From: Flavobacterium phragmitis
GTDB taxonomy: Bacteria > Bacteroidota > Bacteroidia > Flavobacteriales > Flavobacteriaceae
Direction: 5' to 3'
NCBI RefSeq assembly: GCF_900112575.1
Contig: NZ_FOMH01000006.1
Coordinates: 309,533 to 373,532, forward strand
DNA: 64,000 nt
This document shows, in pieces, positions 27,943 through 35,592 of this stretch. Every line of letters begins with the position of its first letter. Within the stretch, counting starts at the first letter, position 1. The notes below the pieces were generated by a model. That model was not told the origin of the DNA. It searched no databases and saw only the letters and a program-made list of their open reading frames with translations. Made by a program: the position numbers and the translations under genes.

Positions 27943-29733
27943 ATGACACAAGAACGCATCATATTATTTTTTTCATTGTTATTAATTTTATCATGTAAAA
28001 AAGTTGATCAAAATTCAGCAAAAATGTATGTTAGAATTATGGGCAAAGGTTCTTGGGGTTATAATGATGAAAAAGGAAATGTTGTTATTCCGTTAGGAAA
28101 ATATAAATTCCTAAATCCAATGGATGAGAAAGGAATGATTTTAGCCGAATTAAGAAACAAACACGGCTATATTGACATTCATGAAAATATAATTGTTCCA
28201 TTTTATTTTGATGACATTGCTTTGTTTTCCGAAGAACTAGCTTGTGTAAAAAAAGACAAGAAATATGGATTTGTTGATCGAAGCGGAAAAATCGTAATTC
28301 CAATTCAATTCGAAGAGGAAACCGATTTTCAGAAAACTGGATTAGCACTTGTGAAGAAAAATAACCTCTATGGTTTTATAAATCAACAAGGAAAAGAGAT
28401 AATTCCAATTATTTATCAAAATGCAAAGGAAAGTATTGCTGATAGTTTAGTCTGTTTATATAAAAAAGGAAAATGGGCATTTTTTGATTCGTTTGGAAAG
28501 CAAAAATCTGATTTTATTTATGATGAAATTGCTTTAACGGACATCGATATCAAAGGAGAAAATAAAAGTACTTTTTGGAAAAATGGCTTAATACTAGTTC
28601 GGAAAAATAATAAAAAAGGATATTTAAATAAAGAATTAACAGAAATGATTCCATTTGGGAAATATAGCACTGCTGAAATATTTAATCAAAACAGAATTGC
28701 AATTGTTTCTAAGAATAATAAATACGGAATTATAAATGAATTTGGAAAAGAAATAGTTAAACCAGAATATGACACTATTGAACATCCTGAAGAATCTTAT
28801 CATAAATCTGAAATTTTTCTTGCTAAAAAGGGCAAAAATCTTGTTTTAATAGATGAATATGGGAAGAAAATTTATGACAAGATAAAAGGCTTCTCTTTTG
28901 ATTACTGTCGTTTAAATAAAAAAATTGAAAAAATCTATCACGTTCAAGATTTGAATGGAAAATACGGTGCGATAGACACAAAAGGAAAATTGATAATTCC
29001 TGTTGTATATGAGGAATTTGAGGATTTTGGAAGCAACTATAATGCAATTGTAAAATATAAAGGAAAGTTCGGACTGATTGATTCTAACAACAAAGTAACT
29101 TATCCAATTGAGAACAAAGCAATTTATAGTGACAGAAGAGAACTGGATTATTATGTTATAAAAAACAAAGACGGCAAATTTGGCATAATAGATAAAAACC
29201 TAAAACCTATTTTTAATTTTGATTTTCAGGATTTATCCCCTTGTATTTACGATCAAAAAAATAGATTTATTGCCAAACAAAATGATAAATATGGCGTTAT
29301 AGACAGAGCCGGAAGAATAATTATCCCTTTTGAATATAGCGAAATGTCAAATTGGGTTGAATATGGACCAGGTGAAAATTATCATTTTGTTATTAAAAAC
29401 AATAAAAGAGGTTTGATAACTAAAGAAGGAAAAACTATTATTCCTCCAATTTATGAAAACTTATTTTATCATAATGAGAAGACGATTGTATTATCTAAAA
29501 ATAATAAATATGGAGTTGTAAACATTCAAAACAAGATTATTATTCCTTTGATTTACGATAAAATTTATGCTGATGTTCATTACTTTGACCCTCAAAAGAA
29601 AGAAGCTGAATTTTATGTTTTAAAGAATGGTAAATATTCAATCCTAAATAGTAAAAAAGAAATAATTAAAACTAATGTTTCTAAAGAAGAAGTTGAAAAC
29701 AATTTTCCTTTAGAATTTAAAAAACACACTTGA
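27943..29733 (+). CDS. WG-repeat lipoprotein
   Basis: A 596-residue protein with a lipoprotein signal (cysteine about residue 18 in ILSC). The rest is about a dozen or more WG/KWG-type beta repeats, for example YGFVDRSGKIVIPIQFEE, YGFINQQGKEIIPIIYQN and YGVVNIQNKIIIPLIYDK, with typical spacing of about 40-50 residues. Such proteins are probably surface beta-rich scaffolds. Unusual: the first eight codons are nearly identical in DNA to the first eight codons of the downstream ruvC (22 of 24 bases), and the stop codon overlaps the ruvC TTG start. It appears to have been inserted at the ruvC start and to have taken over its original start region. Confidence 0.9.
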   Translation: MTQERIILFFSLLLILSCKKVDQNSAKMYVRIMGKGSWGYNDEKGNVVIPLGKYKFLNPMDEKGMILAELRNKHGYIDIHENIIVPFYFDDIALFSEELACVKKDKKYGFVDRSGKIVIPIQFEEETDFQKTGLALVKKNNLYGFINQQGKEIIPIIYQNAKESIADSLVCLYKKGKWAFFDSFGKQKSDFIYDEIALTDIDIKGENKSTFWKNGLILVRKNNKKGYLNKELTEMIPFGKYSTAEIFNQNRIAIVSKNNKYGIINEFGKEIVKPEYDTIEHPEESYHKSEIFLAKKGKNLVLIDEYGKKIYDKIKGFSFDYCRLNKKIEKIYHVQDLNGKYGAIDTKGKLIIPVVYEEFEDFGSNYNAIVKYKGKFGLIDSNNKVTYPIENKAIYSDRRELDYYVIKNKDGKFGIIDKNLKPIFNFDFQDLSPCIYDQKNRFIAKQNDKYGVIDRAGRIIIPFEYSEMSNWVEYGPGENYHFVIKNNKRGLITKEGKTIIPPIYENLFYHNEKTIVLSKNNKYGVVNIQNKIIIPLIYDKIYADVHYFDPQKKEAEFYVLKNGKYSILNSKKEIIKTNVSKEEVENNFPLEFKKHT

Positions 29734-30284
29734 CAAAAGAACGCATCATATTAGGTATTGACCCTGGAACCACGATTATGGGTTTTGGATTGATTAAAGT
29801 CACCAATAAAAAAATGGAGTTTCTGCAATTGAATGAATTGCAGCTTTCCAAATACGATAATCATTACCAAAAACTAAGAGTCATTTTTGAAAGAACGATC
29901 GAATTAATTGAAACACATTGTCCGGACGAAATTGCTATTGAAGCACCTTTCTTTGGCAAAAACGTACAATCAATGCTGAAATTAGGTCGCGCGCAAGGTG
30001 TTGCAATGGCTGCCGGACTTTCAAGAGGAATCCCTATTACAGAATATGAACCAAAAAAAATAAAAATGGCGATCACAGGAAACGGAAACGCCAGCAAAGA
30101 ACAAGTCGCCAAAATGTTGCAACAACTTTTAGGCTTAAAAGAATTACCAAAAAATCTCGATTCAACAGATGGTTTGGCAGCTGCGGTTTGTCATCACTTT
30201 AATTCTGGGAAAGTTGTTGCGGGAAAAAGCTATTCGGGTTGGGATGCTTTTGTGAAACAAAACGAGGATAGAGTTAAAAAGTAA
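29730..30284 (+). CDS. ruvC: Holliday junction resolvase RuvC
   Basis: A 184-residue endonuclease that resolves Holliday junctions with RuvAB. Catalytic residues are at the usual spacing: D11 (GIDPGT), E71 (AIEAPFF), D144 and D147 (DSTDGLAAA). It begins with TTG, overlapping the WG-repeat stop by 4 bases (TTGA). The codon order matches the normal RuvC N-terminus (TKERIILGIDPGT). It is therefore translated by coupling with, or from the transcript of, the upstream WG gene, an unusual arrangement for a repair gene. Confidence 0.93.
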   Translation: MTKERIILGIDPGTTIMGFGLIKVTNKKMEFLQLNELQLSKYDNHYQKLRVIFERTIELIETHCPDEIAIEAPFFGKNVQSMLKLGRAQGVAMAAGLSRGIPITEYEPKKIKMAITGNGNASKEQVAKMLQQLLGLKELPKNLDSTDGLAAAVCHHFNSGKVVAGKSYSGWDAFVKQNEDRVKK

Positions 30285-30315
30285 GTGTTCAGTAGTCAGA
30301 TTTTTAGTGGTCAGT
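30284..30315. repeat. Left inverted arm flanking the IVS-type gene
   Basis: A 31-base inverted counterpart lies at 30847-30877, with 27 of 31 positions matching. The arm starts at the ruvC stop codon. Shared words include TTTTTAGTGGTCAGT and its complement. Confidence 0.7.
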
Positions 30316-30432
30316 TGATTTTGAAAATCTACAATGATTCGTTTTTTTAGTATTCTGATGTTTCTGAAAAACGCTTATTTAAAAAGAAAGCTTTTTCTTA
30401 TATTTATTTTTTAGTCATAAATAAAAAACATA

Positions 30433-30810
30433 ATGAGATTTCAAGATTTACTAGCTTACAAAAAGTCGTTTTCATTAGCAATGAAAATATTTAATATTAC
30501 AAAACAGTTTCCAAAAGAAGAAACATATTCATTAACCGATCAGATTAGACGTTCATCCAGAAGTGTCCCTGTTACGATTGCAGAGGCTTACAGAAAACGT
30601 ATTTATCCAAAACATTTTTATAGTAAATTGACTGATTCTGATGGAGAAAATTCTGAAACACAAGTCTGGCTGGAATTTGCTCTTGCATGTAAATATATTT
30701 CAACCGAATTTTACAGTGAACTTTTATCAGAAAGTATCGAAATAGGAAAACTAATAAACTATATGCTTTTAAATCCAGAGAAGTTTGGAGTTAAGAAAAG
30801 TGATCAGTGA
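30433..30810 (+). CDS. Four-helix-bundle protein of the 23S rRNA intervening-sequence (IVS) family
   Basis: A 125-residue helical protein. Conserved family segments are FPKEETYSLTDQIRRSSRSVPVTIAEAYR (around 26-55, given in part) and ETQVWLEFA (74-82). Homologues are found inside intervening sequences of 23S rRNA in other bacteria and, in Bacteroidota, between ordinary genes. Biochemical function is unknown; RNA or DNA binding is suspected. Here the gene sits between inverted repeat arms (30284-30315 and 30847-30877), and its last codons (SDQ, stop) are written in the repeat. Confidence 0.88.
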   Translation: MRFQDLLAYKKSFSLAMKIFNITKQFPKEETYSLTDQIRRSSRSVPVTIAEAYRKRIYPKHFYSKLTDSDGENSETQVWLEFALACKYISTEFYSELLSESIEIGKLINYMLLNPEKFGVKKSDQ

Positions 30811-30933
30811 TCAGGTTTTTAGTATTCAGTTTTTAGCTTGAGGAATACTGACCACTAAAAACCTGATCACTGAATACTAAAAACTGAATACTAAAAACTG
30901 AATACTAAAAACCTGAACACTGACCACTAAAAA
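30799..30933. repeat. Hairpin and tandem repeat between IVS-type gene and hemW
   Basis: GATCAGTGATCAGGTTTTTAG (from 30799) pairs with the inverted copy around 30847-30873. Then the 14-mer CTGAATACTAAAAA occurs three times in tandem (about 30870-30911) and a variant CCTGAACACTGACCACTAAAAA runs up to the hemW start codon. Confidence 0.85.
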
Positions 30934-32061
30934 ATGAGCGGCATCTACATTCACATACCTTTTTGCAAGCAAGCTTGTCATTACTGCGACTTTCATTTTT
31001 CTACTTCAATAAAAAAGAAAGACGATATGGTTTTGGCATTAGCCAAAGAAATTGCTATGCGCAAAACCGAAAGTGATGGTAAAATTGAAACTATTTATTT
31101 TGGTGGTGGAACTCCTTCAGTTTTATCAAATGACGAAATCAACTTTTTAATTTTAGAAGTTTATAAAAATTATAAAGTTGTCGAAAATCCGGAAATAACT
31201 TTGGAAGCCAATCCAGATGATTTGTCTGCGGAGCGAATTCTGGAATTATCAAAAAGTCCGATAAATCGTCTGAGTATCGGAATTCAGTCTTTTTATGAAG
31301 AGGATTTAAAAATGATGAATCGCGCTCATAATTCGGCGGAAGCCAAAAAATGTCTGGAAGAAGCAACTAAATATTTTGATAATATTTCACTCGATTTGAT
31401 TTATGGAATTCCAGGAATGAGTAACGAAATGTGGAGACAGAATATTCAAACCGCTTTGGATTTTGGTATTCCTCATATTTCGAGTTACGCTTTGACGGTT
31501 GAACCGAAAACGGCTTTAAGTAAATTAATTCAAACTGGAAAAATTGCTGAACCGCAAGACGAAGTGGCTTCGAATCATTTTATGATTTTGGTTGAAATGC
31601 TTCAAAAAAATGGTTTTATTCATTATGAATTATCCAATTTCGGAAAAGAAAATTATTTCTCCAAAAACAATTCGGCGTATTGGTTGGGCAAGAAATACAT
31701 CGGAATCGGGCCTTCCGCGCATAGTTATGACGGCATAAAAAGAGGCTGGAATATTGCGAATAATTCACTTTATCTAAAAGCAATTCAAAACGACGAACTT
31801 CCGATTGAAACAGAAAGTTTAACCATTTCAGATCGTTATAATGAATATATTATGACAGGTTTACGAACCATTTGGGGCGTTTCATTAGAAAGAATTAAAA
31901 ATGAATTTGGATCAGAATATTTGACTTATTTACTGGAACAATCTCAAAAATTCGTAAACGACGATTTGCTTTCAATCGAAAACAACATTTTAAAACCAAC
32001 TCCAAAAGGAAAATTTTTAACGGATGGAATTGCTTCAGATTTATTTTATCTAGAATCTTAA
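30934..32061 (+). CDS. hemW: HemW-type radical SAM protein
   Basis: A 375-residue enzyme with the radical SAM cluster motif C11-KQA-C15-HY-C18-DFHF, the form typical of HemW/HemN-like proteins. GGGTPSVL and LEANPDD follow in the usual order, and a HemN C-terminal domain (about 300-375) is present. HemW is a haem chaperone; oxygen-independent coproporphyrinogen oxidase activity is unlikely because the longer N-terminus of HemN is absent. The start codon directly follows repeat DNA. Confidence 0.9.
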   Translation: MSGIYIHIPFCKQACHYCDFHFSTSIKKKDDMVLALAKEIAMRKTESDGKIETIYFGGGTPSVLSNDEINFLILEVYKNYKVVENPEITLEANPDDLSAERILELSKSPINRLSIGIQSFYEEDLKMMNRAHNSAEAKKCLEEATKYFDNISLDLIYGIPGMSNEMWRQNIQTALDFGIPHISSYALTVEPKTALSKLIQTGKIAEPQDEVASNHFMILVEMLQKNGFIHYELSNFGKENYFSKNNSAYWLGKKYIGIGPSAHSYDGIKRGWNIANNSLYLKAIQNDELPIETESLTISDRYNEYIMTGLRTIWGVSLERIKNEFGSEYLTYLLEQSQKFVNDDLLSIENNILKPTPKGKFLTDGIASDLFYLES

Positions 32062-32063
32062 AG

Positions 32064-32102
32064 TTTAACCGCAAGGTTCGCTAGGAATTACGCAAAGAAC
32101 GC
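32064..32102. repeat. Left inverted arm flanking the GxxExxY gene
   Basis: 39 bases beginning TTTAACCGCAAGGTTCGCTA. The inverted counterpart at 32567-32605 matches at 34 of 39 positions, with the outer 20 bases perfect. Confidence 0.85.
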
Positions 32103-32151
32103 TATTTTATTTTTTGTAGGAATAAAATTATATTTTTATTGCTTAAGTATT

Positions 32152-32159
32152 TATATTTG
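32152..32159 (+). promoter_or_regulatory. -7 promoter box of the GxxExxY gene
   Basis: TATATTTG, an exact TAnnTTTG box, 19 bases before the start codon and inside the inverted arms. Confidence 0.45.
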
Positions 32160-32178
32160 AACTTTAAAAATTGATTTT

Positions 32179-32556
32179 ATGTCTGAAAATGATTTATCGC
32201 GAATTGTGTTTCATTCAGCTTTGAAAGTTCATCAAACTTTAGGGCCGGGGCTTTTAGAAAGTGCTTATGAAGAATGCTTATTCTATGAGTTGAAAAAACT
32301 AAACTTATTGGTTGAAAAACAAAAGGCTCTCCCTCTAATTTACGAAGAAGTAAAATTAGATGTTGGTTATCGATTAGATATTTTAGTAGAAAATAAACTA
32401 ATTTTGGAGATTAAGTCTGTAGATTGTCTAAATGAAGTTCATTTTGCTCAACTATTGACTTACTTAAAACTAACAAATTGCAAACTAGGATTATTGATAA
32501 ATTTTAATGTCGCATTATTAAAGCATGGAGTTAAAAGAATAGCAAACAATCTTTAG
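32179..32556 (+). CDS. GxxExxY protein, PD-(D/E)XK nuclease-like
   Basis: A 125-residue protein. The name-giving motif is G24-LL-E27-SA-Y30. Downstream, D67 in YRLDILV and E77-I-K79 in LILEIKS form the D...ExK pattern of PD-(D/E)XK nuclease folds, so a nuclease fold with intact catalytic residues is likely. The family is common, often in several copies, in Bacteroidota and has no established role. The whole gene, with its own promoter box, lies between 39-base inverted arms (32064-32102, 32567-32605) made of intergenic repeat words. Confidence 0.88.
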   Translation: MSENDLSRIVFHSALKVHQTLGPGLLESAYEECLFYELKKLNLLVEKQKALPLIYEEVKLDVGYRLDILVENKLILEIKSVDCLNEVHFAQLLTYLKLTNCKLGLLINFNVALLKHGVKRIANNL

Positions 32557-32566
32557 TAAAATCCTT

Positions 32567-32605
32567 GCGACCTTTGCGTAAACCTTAGCGAACCTTGCGG
32601 TTAAA
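32567..32605. repeat. Right inverted arm flanking the GxxExxY gene
   Basis: Inverted counterpart of 32064-32102 (34 of 39). It ends 2 bases before the start codon of the cyclase gene and so supplies that gene's upstream leader. Confidence 0.85.
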
Positions 32606-32607
32606 TT

Positions 32608-33375
32608 ATGATAGCAAAAATCAACAACTTCGAAATCGACTTATCAAAACCCATTGATATTTCTATTCCATTAACCAATACCGATGAAAACCCAATCGCT
32701 TGGTACATCGAAAAACCAGTTATAGAACCTGTAGTTTTTGGTGATTGGATTGGAAAAGTTTCGGAAGGAAAATCATCTACCAATTTCAATAATATTTTCT
32801 TCAATCCGCATGGACATGGAACACATACAGAATGTCTGGGACATATTACGAATGATTTTTACAGTATTAATCAATCTCTAAAACAGTTTTTCTTTTTTGC
32901 TAAATTGATTACGATTGAACCTGAGAAAATTGGGGATGATTTTGTGATTACGAAAGAGCAAGTTCAAATTGCGTTGAGCACTTCGACTTCGCTCAGTGTG
33001 ACAAACGATGCCTTAATTATCAGAACACTTCCAAATTCAAAAGACAAAAAATCAAGAAAATACTCGAATACCAATCCGCCGTATTTATCTGAAGAGGCTG
33101 CGGTTTTCATCCGCGAAAGCGAAATTCAGCATTTACTGATTGATCTTCCTAGCGTTGACAAAGAACATGACGAAGGAAAATTGTTGGCTCACAAAGCATT
33201 TTGGAATGTAAAAGACACAGTAAATCTAAATGCTGATGCACGGTTAAATGCTACAATTACAGAAATGATTTATGTCTCGGACGATATTAAAGATGGCGAT
33301 TATATCCTAAATCTTCAAATCGCTTCGTTTGAGAATGATGCAAGTCCGTCAAAACCAATTTTATATAAAATTTAA
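32608..33375 (+). CDS. Cyclase-family (kynurenine-formamidase-like) metal hydrolase
   Basis: A 255-residue soluble protein of the cyclase/KynB fold. The metal-site segment is NPHGHGTHTECLGH (around 69-82); the usual pattern is HxGTHxDxPxH, so spacing of the first histidine, the aspartate (here E) and the proline (here L) differ. The family includes arylformamidases and isatin hydrolases; the substrate is unknown. Residues near 125-133 (STSTSLSVTN) are encoded by a 25-base intergenic-type repeat (32981-33005), in frame. C-terminal segment LNLQIASFENDASPSKPILY is family-typical. Confidence 0.8.
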   Translation: MIAKINNFEIDLSKPIDISIPLTNTDENPIAWYIEKPVIEPVVFGDWIGKVSEGKSSTNFNNIFFNPHGHGTHTECLGHITNDFYSINQSLKQFFFFAKLITIEPEKIGDDFVITKEQVQIALSTSTSLSVTNDALIIRTLPNSKDKKSRKYSNTNPPYLSEEAAVFIRESEIQHLLIDLPSVDKEHDEGKLLAHKAFWNVKDTVNLNADARLNATITEMIYVSDDIKDGDYILNLQIASFENDASPSKPILYKI

Positions 33376-33377
33376 AG

Positions 33378-33531
33378 GTTGCCACGAATTACACAAATTT
33401 GCACTAATTTCTTTTTTTATTTTGCCACTCCCGATAGCTATCGGGATAAAATGATTTCCACAGATTTAATCATTTTTAATCCTTTAATCTGTGGCAAAAA
33501 ATAATTCGTGAAAATTCGTGTAATTAGTGGC
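33378..33531. repeat. Nested palindrome with embedded 18-base palindrome
   Basis: GCCACGAATTACACAAATTTG (from about 33380) and its inverted counterpart (ending near 33531, CACGAATTTTC word reversed) enclose CCACAGATTTAAT and TTAATCTGTGG; between them sits the perfect palindrome TCCCGATAGCTATCGGGA (33429-33446). Confidence 0.8.
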
Positions 33532-33547
33532 AAAAAAACTAAACAAT

Positions 33548-33949
33548 ATGATTACCGTTTCAACAGATAAAACTAAACTCGACGTTCCGTTTATACAAAA
33601 CTTCCTAAAAGATATTTATTGGGCTGCGGGACGAACTATAGAAGAAGTGCAAACAACCATTGATGCTTCAATTTGTTTTGGAATTTACTTGGATGAAAAA
33701 CAAATTGGTTTCGCACGTGTGATAACCGATTATGTAGTTTTTGCTTATTTGATGGATGTTTTTATTGATGAGAAACATCGCGGCAAAGGATATTCGTCCC
33801 TATTAATTGACACCATGATGAAAGAACCGCAATTGCAAGAAGTCAAAATCTGGCGATTGGCCACAACTGATGCTCACTTTCTATACGAGAAATTCGGATT
33901 TACAAAACTGAATCATCCTGAAAAGATGATGGAAAAAATAGTGAAATGA
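33548..33949 (+). CDS. GNAT-family N-acetyltransferase
   Basis: Start at 33548 (MITVSTDKTK) is chosen because the upstream ATG in the same frame lies in repeat DNA. The 133-residue protein has the GNAT fold; motif A is VFIDEKHRGKGYSSLLID (about 74-91), where R/Q-x-x-G-x-G/S binds acetyl-CoA. The C-terminal LYEKFGFTKL is the usual beta5-alpha4 segment. Acceptor unknown. It overlaps the next gene by 4 bases (ATGA), so they are cotranscribed. Confidence 0.88.
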   Translation: MITVSTDKTKLDVPFIQNFLKDIYWAAGRTIEEVQTTIDASICFGIYLDEKQIGFARVITDYVVFAYLMDVFIDEKHRGKGYSSLLIDTMMKEPQLQEVKIWRLATTDAHFLYEKFGFTKLNHPEKMMEKIVK

Positions 33950-34296
33950 AAATAGTCTTAAAACTCGAAGAAACGGCTTTATTTATTTTGGGAATATTTC
34001 TTTTTAATCGTTTAAGTTACGATTGGTGGTGGTTTCTAGCTTTATTATTGACTCCAGATTTGTCGATGATTGGCTATGCTTTTGGGAATAAAATTGGAGC
34101 TTTGGCTTATAATATCTTTCATCATAAAGGAGTTGCACTTTTAATTTATGGCATCGGATGTTATTTAAGTATTGAAAGTATTCAATTAGCCGGAATTATT
34201 TTATTTTCACATTCGGCAATGGATCGAATTTTCGGTTACGGATTGAAATATGGAAAAGGGTTTAAATACACGCATTTAGGTGAAATTGGAAAATAA
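33946..34296 (+). CDS. DUF4260 family membrane protein
   Basis: A 116-residue protein with three to four membrane segments. The sequence FNRLSYDWWWFLALLLTPDLSMIGYAFG and the late HSAMDRIFGYGLKYGKGFKYTHLG are hallmarks of DUF4260. Function unknown. It overlaps the GNAT gene by 4 bases and precedes the YjbR-type gene by 6 bases. Confidence 0.87.
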   Translation: MKIVLKLEETALFILGIFLFNRLSYDWWWFLALLLTPDLSMIGYAFGNKIGALAYNIFHHKGVALLIYGIGCYLSIESIQLAGIILFSHSAMDRIFGYGLKYGKGFKYTHLGEIGK

Positions 34297-34302
34297 AAAG
34301 TT

Positions 34303-34674
34303 ATGAATTTAGAAACGTTTTACGAATATTGTCTATCGAAAAAAGGCGTCAGCGAACATTTTCCTTTTGATGAAGATACGTTGGTTTTTAAAGTAGGAGG
34401 CAAAATGTTTGCTTTGTCTTCTTTATCACAATGGGAAAAAAACGAGCAGTCTGTCAACCTAAAATGTGATCCAGACCGTGCGCAGGAACTTAGGGCAGAA
34501 TATGATGAAATACAACCCGGATTTCATATGAGTAAAGTACATTGGAATACGGTATCCTTAAACGGAAATTTACCCGTAAAATTTGTCAAAGAATTGATAG
34601 ACCATTCGTATGAATTGGTTTTCAAAAGTTTGACAAAGAAAATTCAAAATGAAATAACCGAATTAGAAAATTAG
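34303..34674 (+). CDS. MmcQ/YjbR-family protein
   Basis: A 123-residue protein with a CyaY-like fold pattern: YCLSKKGVSEHFPFDEDTLVFKVGGKMFAL (8-37, quoted in part here as KGVSEHFPFDEDTLVFKV), LKCDPDRAQELR and HMSKVHWNTVSL, all typical of the family. Reported as DNA-binding in some annotations, without firm function. Probably cotranscribed with the DUF4260 and GNAT genes. Confidence 0.88.
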   Translation: MNLETFYEYCLSKKGVSEHFPFDEDTLVFKVGGKMFALSSLSQWEKNEQSVNLKCDPDRAQELRAEYDEIQPGFHMSKVHWNTVSLNGNLPVKFVKELIDHSYELVFKSLTKKIQNEITELEN

Positions 34675-34746
34675 GCATTACATTTGCAACGTTAGAAAAA
34701 AAACTTAGCAACTTAGTTACTGTGTAACTTAGCAACTTATAACACC

Positions 34747-35460
34747 ATGAAAGAACAATTTAAAAAATTTCTGAACGAAGAACAAGATCCAAAAGCGATT
34801 GAAAAAATCACTTCTAAACTTACAGATTTATTGATGAAAGGTGAAGAAATTGGTTATATCGCAGTACAAAAAAAACCTGCTATTACTGTTTTCCCTGACA
34901 GTATTGTAGTAACAAACAAACGTATCATTATCTGTGAACCTAAAAACTTAGGTCTTTCAATGAACTTTACAGATTATGCATGGGATGATATTGCCAGTAC
35001 TTTTGTAAAAGAAAATATCTTAGGTTCTGAATTTTCATTTGGTACCAAGACAGATTTAGCAGTTACTATTGATTATATTCCGAAAATTCAGGCTAGAAAA
35101 ATTTATACTTACGCTAAAGAACAATTGGATTTATTTAAAAATCCAATAACTAACGCTGCACCAACTCCAGAAACTGTTGAACCGGTTTTTGAAGAAGAAG
35201 CTGAAGAAGAAGTTGAGGAAGTAGAAACAGAAGAAGTAACTAGCTTTGCTGAAATTTTACCTTCTGCTCCTACTGTTACAGAAACGTATGAACCGCTTCC
35301 AACACAGCCGACACAACCTGTGGGAGAACGCAGATTAAGTGATTTATCTAAAGAAGAACTTTTCGACAAATTACAGAACTACAAAAAACTTCTTGATAAT
35401 GGTTTAATCATGCAGGGAGAATATGATGCTTACAAAAAAGAGATTTTAAGTTATATGTAG
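34747..35460 (+). CDS. PH-domain protein with C-terminal SHOCT motif
   Basis: A 237-residue cytoplasmic protein. Residues about 20-130 form a bacterial PH-like domain (GYIAVQKKPAITVFPDSIVVTNKRIIICEPK in parts), followed by an acidic linker rich in E, V and P (about 140-185) and a C-terminal short helical SHOCT motif (LSKEELFDKLQNYKKLLDNGLI..., about 196-237). These motifs suggest oligomerisation and membrane-associated or scaffolding roles; no enzymatic function is implied. The gap before it (34675-34746) contains ACTTAG-type repeats. Confidence 0.85.
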   Translation: MKEQFKKFLNEEQDPKAIEKITSKLTDLLMKGEEIGYIAVQKKPAITVFPDSIVVTNKRIIICEPKNLGLSMNFTDYAWDDIASTFVKENILGSEFSFGTKTDLAVTIDYIPKIQARKIYTYAKEQLDLFKNPITNAAPTPETVEPVFEEEAEEEVEEVETEEVTSFAEILPSAPTVTETYEPLPTQPTQPVGERRLSDLSKEELFDKLQNYKKLLDNGLIMQGEYDAYKKEILSYM

Positions 35461-35522
35461 TTTTTAAAGTACAAAGTTCTGAGTACAAAGTACAAAGATT
35501 ATTGACTTTGTCTAAAATAAAA

Positions 35523-35555
35523 AAAGCCCGAAATAGAGATTCTATTTCGGGCTTT
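35523..35555 (-). terminator. Strong rho-independent terminator, minus direction
   Basis: A perfect 15-base stem AAAGCCCGAAATAGA (35523-35537) with a 3-base loop. The T run is on the minus-strand side, so it serves the DUF4407 gene; it may also stop transcripts from the PH-domain gene. Confidence 0.8.
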
Positions 35556-35592
35556 CCCTTTATAACTTTGTGCTTAGAAACTTTGCACTTAT

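Noticed and set aside
30868..30933. Possible CRISPR-like repeat (14-mer repeated)
   Set aside because: The units are directly adjacent with no spacers and belong to an intergenic repeat; no cas genes are present.
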